DNA from: Pseudothermotoga sp.
GTDB taxonomy: Bacteria; Thermotogota; Thermotogae; Thermotogales; DSM-5069
Reading direction: 5' to 3'
Assembly: GCA_028276125.1 (NCBI GenBank)
Contig: JAPYWY010000130.1
Span: 1 to 5,274, forward strand
DNA: 5,274 nt
Position numbers and translations under genes: made by a program. Under the pieces are notes generated by a model. That model searched no databases and had not been told where the DNA came from. It saw only the letters and a list, made by a program, of their open reading frames with translations. This document shows, piece by piece, positions 1-5,274 of this stretch (its first letter is position 1; each line of letters begins with the position of its first letter).

Positions 1-1430
1 GCCGTACCCTCATCGGCGGGACCATCTTTGTACGAGACGACTTCGACTAAGGCTTTCACGAGAAAGTCCCAGGTCTTGGGTTTCACATCGACCGTGTAGG
101 ATACTGCGGGCTCGACCTTTTCCATCACTTTGGTGTTCGGATCGAAAGTTCCAAGTAACACGTGCGGTGTATAGCATGTTCCCCTGTTCGCCAGCGTGTT
201 GAAGAAGTTGAGGATCTGCATGGGCGTCATGAGTATGAAGCCTTGGCCTATGCCACATAGGATCGTATCGCCGGGATACCAAATTTCTCCGTAGCTTCTC
301 TGTTTCCACGATGGGTCCGGGAACAGACCTTCGGCTTCAGCTGGCAAATCTATCATCGTGATCGAAGAGACTCTGAACTTGTCTGCCCAAGACTTCATCT
401 CGTCGATACCCAGTTTCAGCGCGAGTTGGTAGAAGAAAACGTTACAAGAAACGCGCAACGCTTTTCGAAGATCCGTCAGTCCGTGACCCGGTACGTACCA
501 GTCTTTGTACACCCCAGCGACTCTGCCGCTCGAGGTTCTGTATTCGTAGTAACCTTGGCAGTCCACCATGAAGTCGTCCTCACCAAACTTTTCAAGATAA
601 GCGATCGTGTACAACGGTTTTATCACCGACCCAACCGCATACAGGGCGCTCGTTGCACGGTTCAAAAGTGGCGCGCCGGGATCGTTCACGAGCGTGTCCC
701 ACTGCCTCGGTTCGATGCCACTGACGAGGATGTTGGGATCGAAAGTTGGGTGCGATGCCAGCGCCAGGATCTCACCATCCACCGATTGAACCAGTATAAC
801 TCCTTTGCGTTTGGAATCTTTCAAGAGTGTTTCTGCATACTGTTGAAGTTTCGAATCTATCGTCAGGATCACATCCCTTCCAGGAAGCGGTGAAGAGGTG
901 AGCAGTCTTCCCAAGACTCTGCCGGATGGAGAGACGCTCACCAGCTCGTAACCTGGTTTACCTTTCAAAAGAGCATCGTATTGTTTTTCCACCCCAGCAA
1001 CGCCGATTCGAGATGCATCCACGTAACCAACCACGTGTGATGCCATCCCGTTGTACCTTCTCACGTATTTCTTTTCCACGTACACGCCCGCACGCTGAAG
1101 CTTCGCAGCCTCAGCTTGTGCGATGGTGATTTGACCTTTGAGCACGAGTTCGATCTTTCTCTCAACGCCGACGATCTTCTCGACTTCGTCGAAGTCCGTC
1201 GCCAGCGTCGCGTGTGCGATCAATCTTTCTTCATCCCAGGCGAGGACCACACCATCCCTGCTCAGAATGCGGCCGCGGGGCGCTTCCAAGCTTCTCACAT
1301 GGACCCTCAGCGATTCGACGTACTCCCTGTGCGACTCGTATTCGACAAGCTGGAGCACGAAAGCCCTACCGAGCAGAAGAACGAAGGGCACTATGAGAAG
1401 CACGAACAGAACTGCATCAGACCTCTTCAA
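1..1430 (-). CDS. mrdA: Penicillin-binding protein 2 (peptidoglycan D,D-transpeptidase), C-terminus cut by window edge
   Basis: This is a class B penicillin-binding protein, which cross-links peptidoglycan stem peptides outside the membrane and works with RodA and the Mre proteins in side-wall elongation. 476 complete codons are visible. Residues about 6-28 form one N-terminal membrane anchor. The class B dimerisation signature PRGRILSRDG follows at 51-60. The transpeptidase domain carries the nucleophile motif SVIK (Ser268, Lys271), SCN at 328-330 and GIGQG at 393-397. The frame runs off the window at EGT(A), just before the expected KTG motif. The start is TTG at 1430: no ATG or GTG lies upstream in frame before the neighbouring gene, and GGAGGG sits 6 bases ahead. 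It overlaps the mreD-like gene by 14 bases. The SxxK serine comes earlier than in E. coli PBP2 (about 330), so the N-terminal pedestal is short. FtsI/PBP3 is the main alternative; the MreD-like neighbour favours PBP2. Confidence 0.9.
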   Translation of the reverse strand, partial: MKRSDAVLFVLLIVPFVLLLGRAFVLQLVEYESHREYVESLRVHVRSLEAPRGRILSRDGVVLAWDEERLIAHATLATDFDEVEKIVGVERKIELVLKGQITIAQAEAAKLQRAGVYVEKKYVRRYNGMASHVVGYVDASRIGVAGVEKQYDALLKGKPGYELVSVSPSGRVLGRLLTSSPLPGRDVILTIDSKLQQYAETLLKDSKRKGVILVQSVDGEILALASHPTFDPNILVSGIEPRQWDTLVNDPGAPLLNRATSALYAVGSVIKPLYTIAYLEKFGEDDFMVDCQGYYEYRTSSGRVAGVYKDWYVPGHGLTDLRKALRVSCNVFFYQLALKLGIDEMKSWADKFRVSSITMIDLPAEAEGLFPDPSWKQRSYGEIWYPGDTILCGIGQGFILMTPMQILNFFNTLANRGTCYTPHVLLGTFDPNTKVMEKVEPAVSYTVDVKPKTWDFLVKALVEVVSYKDGPADEGT

Positions 1431-1830
1431 GCTTGACCCTCCAGAGGCACAGAGACAACAGTGAAACGAGTACAGAACCCATCCAGTTACTCCCCATGAA
1501 CACGAAAGTTGTACACAGCGAAAGTGAATAGATCATGAACGGAATGAAAGGTTTCAGAAAGTAGTCACGCCAGAGCAACGACAGTGCGTACAAGATGAAG
1601 AGAAAGATGTGACCGACACTCAAGTTCGCGAAGCAAGTTATAGAGTGAAACGCGAGAACGCTCATCACGCGGATCGGATCGAGGTTGGATTCGAACCAGA
1701 GGTACTCTAAGATCAAATAGAAGATTATCGATGGAAACAGATCGAAGAACGCCCCGTCCACGACTATACAGATCGCTCCAAGGGCAAGCAGGACCAAGCC
1801 CCGCGCAAAGTGAGACCTCAGTATTCCCAC
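1417..1830 (-). CDS. mreD: Small polytopic membrane protein, MreD-like rod-shape factor
   Basis: A very hydrophobic 137-residue protein with about five or six membrane helices, roughly at residues 11-29, 32-47, 53-71, 74-90, 94-112 and 115-131. It has short polar loops and a charged C-terminal tail (RVKLEEV). MreD proteins are of this kind, usually about 160 residues, and are poorly conserved; they belong to the elongation complex with MreC, RodA and PBP2. The call rests on topology, size and position directly before a PBP2 gene, the classic mreD-mrdA order, rather than on a sequence motif. I chose GTG at 1830 because GGGTGG lies 7 bases upstream and the overlap with the preceding dehydrogenase is then only 13 bases. 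An in-frame ATG at 2028 would add 66 residues of implausible sequence read from within the dehydrogenase gene. TTG at 1797 is another possible start. No mreC is visible immediately upstream, which weakens the name slightly. Confidence 0.62.
   Translation of the reverse strand: MGILRSHFARGLVLLALGAICIVVDGAFFDLFPSIIFYLILEYLWFESNLDPIRVMSVLAFHSITCFANLSVGHIFLFILYALSLLWRDYFLKPFIPFMIYSLSLCTTFVFMGSNWMGSVLVSLLSLCLWRVKLEEV
1437..1442 (-). promoter_or_regulatory. Shine-Dalgarno site of the PBP2 gene
   Basis: GGAGGG on the minus strand lies 6 bases before TTG at 1430, inside the end of the mreD-like gene. It decides the start of PBP2, because that frame offers no ATG or GTG nearby and the membrane anchor begins a few residues later. 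Confidence 0.75.
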
Positions 1831-2789
1831 TCTGGATCCACCCTGTTCGTCAACTCGCCTGTGAGGATGTATTTCTCGAGGATCTGGAACGTTTCGTCCA
1901 TCAATCCCCTGAGAGCCTCGAAACAATGTGCGCCAACGTGCGGTGACATCACCACGTTGCGCAGCGTGTTGAAAGGGAATCTGCTGGGCAAGACACATTC
2001 TCTCTCGGGGCTCGGGTACGTGTACCAAGTATCGATCGCGGCACCCGCAAGCACACCCTCCTTCAACGCCTCGAACAAAGCTTGCTCGTCCAGCAAATCA
2101 CCTCGAGAAACGTTGATCAAGAACTTGCCTCTCATCTTGAAGAGCCTTTCCCTGTTGAACAAGTTCTTCGTTTCTTTCGTCAGCGGTAAAGTTATGAAGA
2201 TCACGTCGCTCGTTTCGATCGCCCAATCCAGATCGGATGTCAATCTATCCTTCACTTTTGGTGCAGACCTTCTCACGGCAACGATCTCGCACGAGAACGG
2301 TTCCAACAGCTTGGCAAGGTTTTGACCGATGTGTCCAAATCCCACGATGCACACACGCCTTCTTTGCAGGCTGGTCCAGTAGTCCTTCTCCTCCCCGTGC
2401 ACCGAGTAACCGTGCCAAATCCCATATCTCAGATCGCGATCGTACTCCACGACACGTCCAAGGAGTGCCAACGCCAACGCGAGGGCTCTCTCGGCAACGG
2501 CGAAAGCGTTGGAATGACAGTTGCAGACGTCTATCTTTTTCTCTCTGATCGCGTTCCAATCCAAGGCGTTGACCCCCGCCATGGGAACGATTATCAAGCG
2601 GAGGTTCTCCGCCTTGTGAATGTGCTCGGCCGAGAGTCTGGCCGTCACTATCACGTGGGCTGATCTCAGAAGATCGTCCAGCGAGCCATCCTGGCGAGTT
2701 TTGAAAGAAACGTCGGGATACTTATCTTTCATCTGCTCTATCTTCTGAAACCATTCGTCGTTCAACCTGTTCAAAAAGAGGACCTGCAC
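1818..2789 (-). CDS. D-isomer-specific 2-hydroxyacid dehydrogenase family protein
   Basis: A 323-residue cytosolic oxidoreductase of the family that interconverts 2-keto acids and D-2-hydroxy acids. The N-terminal catalytic half includes AGVNALDW (71-78) and NAFAVAERALALALALLGR (94-112), both typical of the family. The Rossmann motif GFGHIG is at 150-155. Strand two ends in VRRS (172-175), with arginines instead of an acidic residue, which suggests NADP(H) rather than NAD(H). Arg229 in NVSRG is the expected substrate-binding arginine and His284 in SPHVGAH the catalytic histidine. The usual DxxExE segment reads DTWYTYPSPE (253-262), so the catalytic glutamate normally five residues after the Asp is Tyr258. 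Length is normal for the family. Start is GTG at 2789, with GAGGTGAT just upstream, 9 bases after the GNAT stop. The substrate cannot be told; glyoxylate, hydroxypyruvate or another 2-keto acid are possible. Confidence 0.88.
   Translation of the reverse strand: MQVLFLNRLNDEWFQKIEQMKDKYPDVSFKTRQDGSLDDLLRSAHVIVTARLSAEHIHKAENLRLIIVPMAGVNALDWNAIREKKIDVCNCHSNAFAVAERALALALALLGRVVEYDRDLRYGIWHGYSVHGEEKDYWTSLQRRRVCIVGFGHIGQNLAKLLEPFSCEIVAVRRSAPKVKDRLTSDLDWAIETSDVIFITLPLTKETKNLFNRERLFKMRGKFLINVSRGDLLDEQALFEALKEGVLAGAAIDTWYTYPSPERECVLPSRFPFNTLRNVVMSPHVGAHCFEALRGLMDETFQILEKYILTGELTNRVDPEWEY
1838..1843 (-). promoter_or_regulatory. Shine-Dalgarno site of the mreD-like gene
   Basis: GGGTGG on the minus strand lies 7 bases before GTG at 1830, within the last codons of the dehydrogenase. 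It supports the short 137-residue form over the 203-residue open frame that starts at 2028. Confidence 0.55.
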
Positions 2790-2798
2790 ACTATCACC

Positions 2799-3638
2799 TC
2801 AAAGTTGAAGCAGCATTTCGTACTGTTCGAAGAGCGGTTGAAAGCCGACTTGTTCGGCCGCACGATAAAGCGGATCGTCTTCGGGAACGTTGCCAACGAA
2901 GCAGACCGATCTTCCCTCGACTTGACACACGTAGTTCACAGCTTGATCGAGAAATTCTGCGTAGGTGCTCTCATCGTTGATCGGTGCGCAGTCGACGATG
3001 AACGCATTTTCTTCACCTCTACCCCACACCACGTATCCCACGAGTGTTTGCCCGGTCCTGGCCATTCTGTATCTATCACCCGAGAGCAAAAGTGTGAGGG
3101 GTTCTCTCTGCCAGTTTGGTCGTCTGGAAAGTTTGACCATCGCCTCGAGCGCGCTCCTGTGGATCGATTCTCTTTCGCTCTTGAGGAAACGGACAGATGA
3201 TCTGGGTTTTGGAACATTCTTGATCATGGAGACGAGCTTCCTTGTGACTCTGAACCCAAACTTTGAATAGAACTTCACGACCTCTTCCTGGCTTGCGAGA
3301 ACTTCCAACACGACACTTGAAACCCCTCTGTTCTTCAGTGCATCGAGCGCGAAGGAGAGTATCTTTCCACCGAGACCTTTTCCCCTCTCTTCCCCGATCA
3401 CACCCATGGAATCAATCCTTCCTCTGTTTCTCCTGATGCAACAGAGGATGAATCCGACGGGTCTATCCTCTTTGAGGAAGACGTAAGAGTCAGGCAGGGA
3501 GATAGAATTTTCGCGCACATCCTGGTTGAATGAAAACAGGTCCCACTCGACTCGCAACGGATAGTCTGCGAAGACCTCGTTCACGAGGTTCAAAAATCTC
3601 AACGTGAGAAATTCAGAAACTCTCACCGTTTCGTACAT
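2799..3638 (-). CDS. Two-domain GNAT family N-acetyltransferase
   Basis: A 279-residue protein. Residues 1-145 form a clear GNAT domain, a fold that transfers an acyl group from acyl-CoA to an amine. GFILCC (62-67) is the central strand before motif A. Motif A has the pyrophosphate-binding RGKGLG at 85-90. Motif B is LEVLASQEEVVKFYSKFGF (111-129), with the usual Tyr-x-x-x-G-F ending. Residues about 150-279 look like a second, degenerate GNAT lobe: strands around 199-206 and 212-217, then LYRAAEQVGF (258-267) in the place of motif B, but no RxxGxG loop. Tandem GNAT proteins with one inactive lobe are known. ATG at 3638 has GGGGTGA just upstream and follows the fliS stop by 12 bases. The substrate is unknown; a small molecule, protein N-terminus or lysine are all possible. 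Its place after fliS does not by itself show a flagellar target. Confidence 0.85.
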   Translation of the reverse strand: MYETVRVSEFLTLRFLNLVNEVFADYPLRVEWDLFSFNQDVRENSISLPDSYVFLKEDRPVGFILCCIRRNRGRIDSMGVIGEERGKGLGGKILSFALDALKNRGVSSVVLEVLASQEEVVKFYSKFGFRVTRKLVSMIKNVPKPRSSVRFLKSERESIHRSALEAMVKLSRRPNWQREPLTLLLSGDRYRMARTGQTLVGYVVWGRGEENAFIVDCAPINDESTYAEFLDQAVNYVCQVEGRSVCFVGNVPEDDPLYRAAEQVGFQPLFEQYEMLLQL

Positions 3639-3650
3639 GAGTTCACCCCA

Positions 3651-4055
3651 TCACACTGAGATACTGAAGCCTCCCTGAGGCTTTCTGTCGAGGTTGGCAG
3701 ACTTCATTGCGGTCCTCCACGCCTCCAAAAGTTCTTCGAAGTATCCCAAGATCTCGTCGAGCTTCTTGATGTCTTTCTTGATGTTCGCTTCCACCAACGT
3801 CCTGTACATGTACAAATAGAGCGATCTCAGAGATTGGGCGATCTGACCACCCCTTTCCATGTCCAAAGATGCGTTCAATTCTATCACTATGTCCTGTACC
3901 CTCTTGATCTTCTCGTTGGCGTCCAAGAAGGACTCCTTTTCAATGAGTTCTTTCGCTTCCTTCAACAATTCTACGGATTTTTCGTAGAGCATTTCCACCA
4001 GTTTCGCTGGACTGGCGGTCAAAACGGCGTTCTCGAGGTACTGATCTTTCATCAT
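3651..4055 (-). CDS. fliS: FliS, flagellin export chaperone
   Basis: A 134-residue, largely helical protein of the normal length for FliS, which binds the disordered C-terminus of flagellin in the cytoplasm, prevents premature polymerisation and hands it to the type III flagellar export gate. Family hallmarks visible are the N-terminal NAVLTASPAKLVEMLYEKSV (9-28), the middle helix IVIELNASLDMERGGQIAQS (56-75), then LRSLYLYMYRTLVEAN (76-91) and the closing ELLEAW (108-113). Start is the first of two adjacent ATG codons, at 4055: GGGAGG lies 7 bases upstream, and this ATG forms an ATGA overlap with the preceding gene's stop, implying coupled translation. The open frame extends to 4142, but those extra residues are read from inside the neighbour. 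fliD, the common fliS neighbour, is not in this window. The last residues (about 121-134) form a glycine- and proline-containing tail beyond the helical core. Confidence 0.95.
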   Translation of the reverse strand: MMKDQYLENAVLTASPAKLVEMLYEKSVELLKEAKELIEKESFLDANEKIKRVQDIVIELNASLDMERGGQIAQSLRSLYLYMYRTLVEANIKKDIKKLDEILGYFEELLEAWRTAMKSANLDRKPQGGFSISV

Positions 4056-4630
4056 GGTTTCGCCTCCCTCAACTTCGAGAGAGCTTCTGTGAACAGGTTC
4101 GAGTAGAAACGCATCACCTGGGGCATGTCGTTCTCCAAACATTCCGCTATCATCGCCATGTTCTGTTGTTCCAAAGCTTGCAGGAAACTCTTCAGTCTGG
4201 AAACCACCTGTGAACTGTCGCTGGTCCCCATCGGTACGATAGCCTGCACGCTCTGTCTAAGATCGTCTAACGCTGAAATCGCGTTGGAAAGATCCTCGAT
4301 GTCCTTAAACGCGTTCGGTTCAAGTTCTCTGACCCTCGCTGCCACTCCCGGAAGCAAGCTGATCACCGTGTCTATGTATCGCAGCACGCTGGGTAGCATT
4401 TCTTCGAGATAGTCTTGGGGAGTTGCGAACTCCATAACGATCTCGTCATTGTCTCGCAATGGTTCGGACAGTCTCTCCGAGAGTTTGTGGGTCTCGATCC
4501 GTTCATCGTTTATTTTGATCGTCTTCAGAACCATGCCCTTCGGTGCAACGTGTTCGTACAGCTCCCCGAGATTCCTGAAATCTCCTTCGGAAAGCATCAT
4601 TTCTTTACCATTCACGAAAACTTTCACCAC
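4052..4630 (-). CDS. Uncharacterised protein: beta-grasp-like N-terminus plus helical domain, coupled to fliS
   Basis: A 192-residue protein I do not recognise by name. Residues 1-69 look like a small ubiquitin/ThiS-like beta-grasp domain: KVFVNGKEMML as a hairpin, a helix at NLGELYEHV (20-28), MVLKTIKINDERIE (33-46) as further strands, and a closing PLRDNDEIVMEF (57-68), the place where such folds often carry a D-x-I strand. There is no C-terminal Gly-Gly. Residues 72-192 are predicted all-helical, with a likely break around IVPMGTSDSS (131-140). No signal peptide or membrane segment is seen. The helical part and the fliS neighbour suggest a flagellar assembly factor or FliT-like chaperone, but this is inference from context only. 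Start: GTG at 4630 with GGGG 9 bases upstream; GTG at 4627 or TTG at 4639 are alternatives. The open frame reaches ATG at 4708, but that part overlaps the Nudix gene. The stop overlaps the fliS start as ATGA. Confidence 0.8.
   Translation of the reverse strand: MVKVFVNGKEMMLSEGDFRNLGELYEHVAPKGMVLKTIKINDERIETHKLSERLSEPLRDNDEIVMEFATPQDYLEEMLPSVLRYIDTVISLLPGVAARVRELEPNAFKDIEDLSNAISALDDLRQSVQAIVPMGTSDSSQVVSRLKSFLQALEQQNMAMIAECLENDMPQVMRFYSNLFTEALSKLREAKP
4063..4068 (-). promoter_or_regulatory. Shine-Dalgarno site of fliS
   Basis: GGGAGG on the minus strand lies 7 bases before ATG at 4055. It sits inside the last codons of the upstream gene, so ribosomes finishing that gene are well placed to start fliS. 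It favours 4055 over ATG at 4052 and over the upstream ATG at 4142. Confidence 0.75.
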
Positions 4631-4635
4631 GCTCT

Positions 4636-5163
4636 TCAACCCCTTTTCAAGAATGCGATGGACAACAAAGCGATTGTCTTCGCATCCGTTATCTTGCCTT
4701 CCATGCACATTTCGAACGCGTCTTTCAGTGGTAATCTCACCGTTTCTACGATCTCGTCGAAATCGAGTTCCTGCTCCGACTGGCTCAGTTGTTCCGCTAT
4801 GTAGAGGTGTATCTTTTCGTTAGAAAAGCCAGGGCTGGTGTATATGAAACCGACGTAGTGAAGTTTTTCCGCCCGTATGCCCGTCTCTTCTCGAAGTTCT
4901 CTCAGGGCACATTCCTTCGGATCTTCGCCTTGATCCAACTTTCCTGCTGGGACCTCGATCAAAACCTCCTTGATGGGATATCTGAACTGCTTCACCAAGA
5001 CCACATCACCGTTTTCGAACATGGGGAGCACAGCCACCGCTCCTGGATGCAACACGACCTCCCTGAAGGAGGTTCGATCGTTCTCGAGCAGCACTCGATC
5101 CACCTTGACCGTGATGATTCTACCAGCGAAAACGACTTTGCTCTCAATCGTCTTTTCCTCCAT
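4636..5163 (-). CDS. Nudix hydrolase, ADP-ribose pyrophosphatase type
   Basis: A 175-residue cytosolic hydrolase expected to split ADP-ribose or a related nucleoside diphosphate sugar into AMP and a sugar phosphate, with Mg2+ or a similar metal. The Nudix box GX5EX7REUXEEXGU is complete at 74-96: Gly74, Glu80, Arg88, Glu89, Glu92, Glu93, Gly95, Ile96. An N-terminal beta region (about 8-40) precedes VVLVKQFRYPI (54-64), as in ADP-ribose pyrophosphatases, and SPGFSNEKIHLYIAEQL (110-126) carries the proline (Pro111) about 15 residues after the box that marks the ADP-ribose subgroup. Length fits the family. Start is ATG at 5163, because AGGAGG lies 6 bases upstream; the longer frame from 5211 adds 16 unconvincing residues. 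It overlaps the preceding gene by 20 bases and ends 5 bases before the next start. The exact substrate is inferred from subgroup features. Confidence 0.93.
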   Translation of the reverse strand: MEEKTIESKVVFAGRIITVKVDRVLLENDRTSFREVVLHPGAVAVLPMFENGDVVLVKQFRYPIKEVLIEVPAGKLDQGEDPKECALRELREETGIRAEKLHYVGFIYTSPGFSNEKIHLYIAEQLSQSEQELDFDEIVETVRLPLKDAFEMCMEGKITDAKTIALLSIAFLKRG

Positions 5164-5272
5164 ACAACTCCTCCTGAAGGGGCAAAGTTTCCAGCTCAAC
5201 TGGGACCACACTTGATACGCCGTCCACCATGGTTATGCCGTGCAGTACATTAGCTGCTTCCATGACGACTTT
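5144..5272 (-). CDS. C-terminal 42 residues of an unidentified upstream protein (partial)
   Basis: An open frame enters from the 5274 edge and stops at TGA 5144-5146, giving 42 residues. It begins KVVMEAANVLHGITMVDGVS and ends LPLQEELYGGKDD. The composition is that of an ordinary soluble protein, with an amphipathic first helix, a short Val-rich strand and an acidic tail. It continues the tight head-to-tail spacing seen elsewhere in the window, overlapping the Nudix start by 20 bases and containing that gene's Shine-Dalgarno site. Too little is visible to name a family. The alternative is that this frame is chance and the stretch is a leader of the Nudix gene, but 42 sense codons of sensible composition, together with the operon pattern, favour a real gene end. 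Confidence 0.6.
   Translation of the reverse strand, partial: KVVMEAANVLHGITMVDGVSSVVPVELETLPLQEELYGGKDD
5170..5175 (-). promoter_or_regulatory. Shine-Dalgarno site of the Nudix gene
   Basis: AGGAGG on the minus strand lies 6 bases before ATG at 5163, within the end of the preceding reading frame. It decides between ATG 5163 and the in-frame ATG 5211. Confidence 0.8.
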
Positions 5273-5274
5273 GT

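Noticed and set aside
10..309. 99-residue minus-strand frame near the left edge
   Set aside because: It is an alternative frame within the PBP2 gene, rich in Arg and His, and conflicts with the continuous PBP2 reading that includes GIGQG.
426..893. 155-residue plus-strand open frame opposite PBP2
   Set aside because: The opposite strand codes for the PBP2 transpeptidase core with SxxK and SxN motifs; this frame is a shadow rich in Arg, Val and Gln with no domain character.
1417..2028. 203-residue form of the mreD-like gene starting at ATG 2028
   Set aside because: Its first 66 residues would be read out of frame through the conserved end of the dehydrogenase. They are hydrophilic and unlike a membrane protein N-terminus, while GTG 1830 has its own ribosome site.
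2236..2241. TTGACA-like hexamer on the minus strand as an internal promoter
   Set aside because: No acceptable -10 element follows at the expected distance, and the site is in the middle of the dehydrogenase coding region.
1810..2325. 171-residue plus-strand open frame opposite the dehydrogenase
   Set aside because: It lies antisense to a gene with complete family motifs; composition is Ser-rich and low in structure, and no convincing ribosome site or family resemblance is seen.
2790..2798. Gap between the GNAT and dehydrogenase genes as a terminator or promoter site
   Set aside because: Only 9 bases long and occupied by the Shine-Dalgarno site; no hairpin or T-run is possible.
1..5274. RNA genes, CRISPR, insertion sequences, attachment sites or direct repeats
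   Set aside because: Coding sequence fills almost the whole window, with no repeated spacers, transposase motifs, terminal inverted repeats or tRNA-like sequences noticed by eye.

Overview
The window is a compact stretch of bacterial chromosome with every recognisable gene on the minus strand, so it is read from position 5274 down to 1. Several traits point to the Thermotogota, most likely the Thermotoga/Pseudothermotoga group. GC content looks close to one half, arginine codons favour AGA/AGG, proteins are rich in Lys and Glu, Shine-Dalgarno sites are strong (GGAGG type), GTG and TTG starts are common, and gaps between genes are almost absent. This placement is inferred from style and protein character; no search was run.

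In transcription order the layout is: (1) the last 42 codons of an unidentified protein entering from the 5274 edge; (2) a Nudix hydrolase of the ADP-ribose pyrophosphatase type; (3) a 192-residue unrecognised protein that looks like a small beta-grasp domain followed by an all-helical domain; (4) fliS, the flagellin export chaperone; (5) a two-domain GNAT acetyltransferase; (6) a D-isomer-specific 2-hydroxyacid dehydrogenase with an unusual active-site segment; (7) a small polytopic membrane protein in the position of MreD; (8) a class B penicillin-binding protein of the PBP2/MrdA type, cut by the window edge just before its KTG motif.

Neighbouring genes overlap by 4 to 20 bases or are separated by at most 12 bases. 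The whole window therefore reads as one probable operon with extensive translational coupling. No internal promoter, terminator, RNA gene, repeat, mobile element or CRISPR array was seen, and no gene-free stretch exceeds 12 bases.

Functionally the operon is mixed. MreD-like plus PBP2 is a cell-elongation (side-wall peptidoglycan) pair, here without mreB/mreC directly upstream. FliS and its coupled upstream partner belong to flagellar assembly or are candidates for it. The Nudix, GNAT and dehydrogenase genes are metabolic or housekeeping. The most interesting points are the uncharacterised beta-grasp/helical protein coupled to fliS by an ATGA overlap, the dehydrogenase lacking the usual catalytic glutamate, and the two-lobed GNAT protein. 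Nothing here is clear evidence of an entirely new system.
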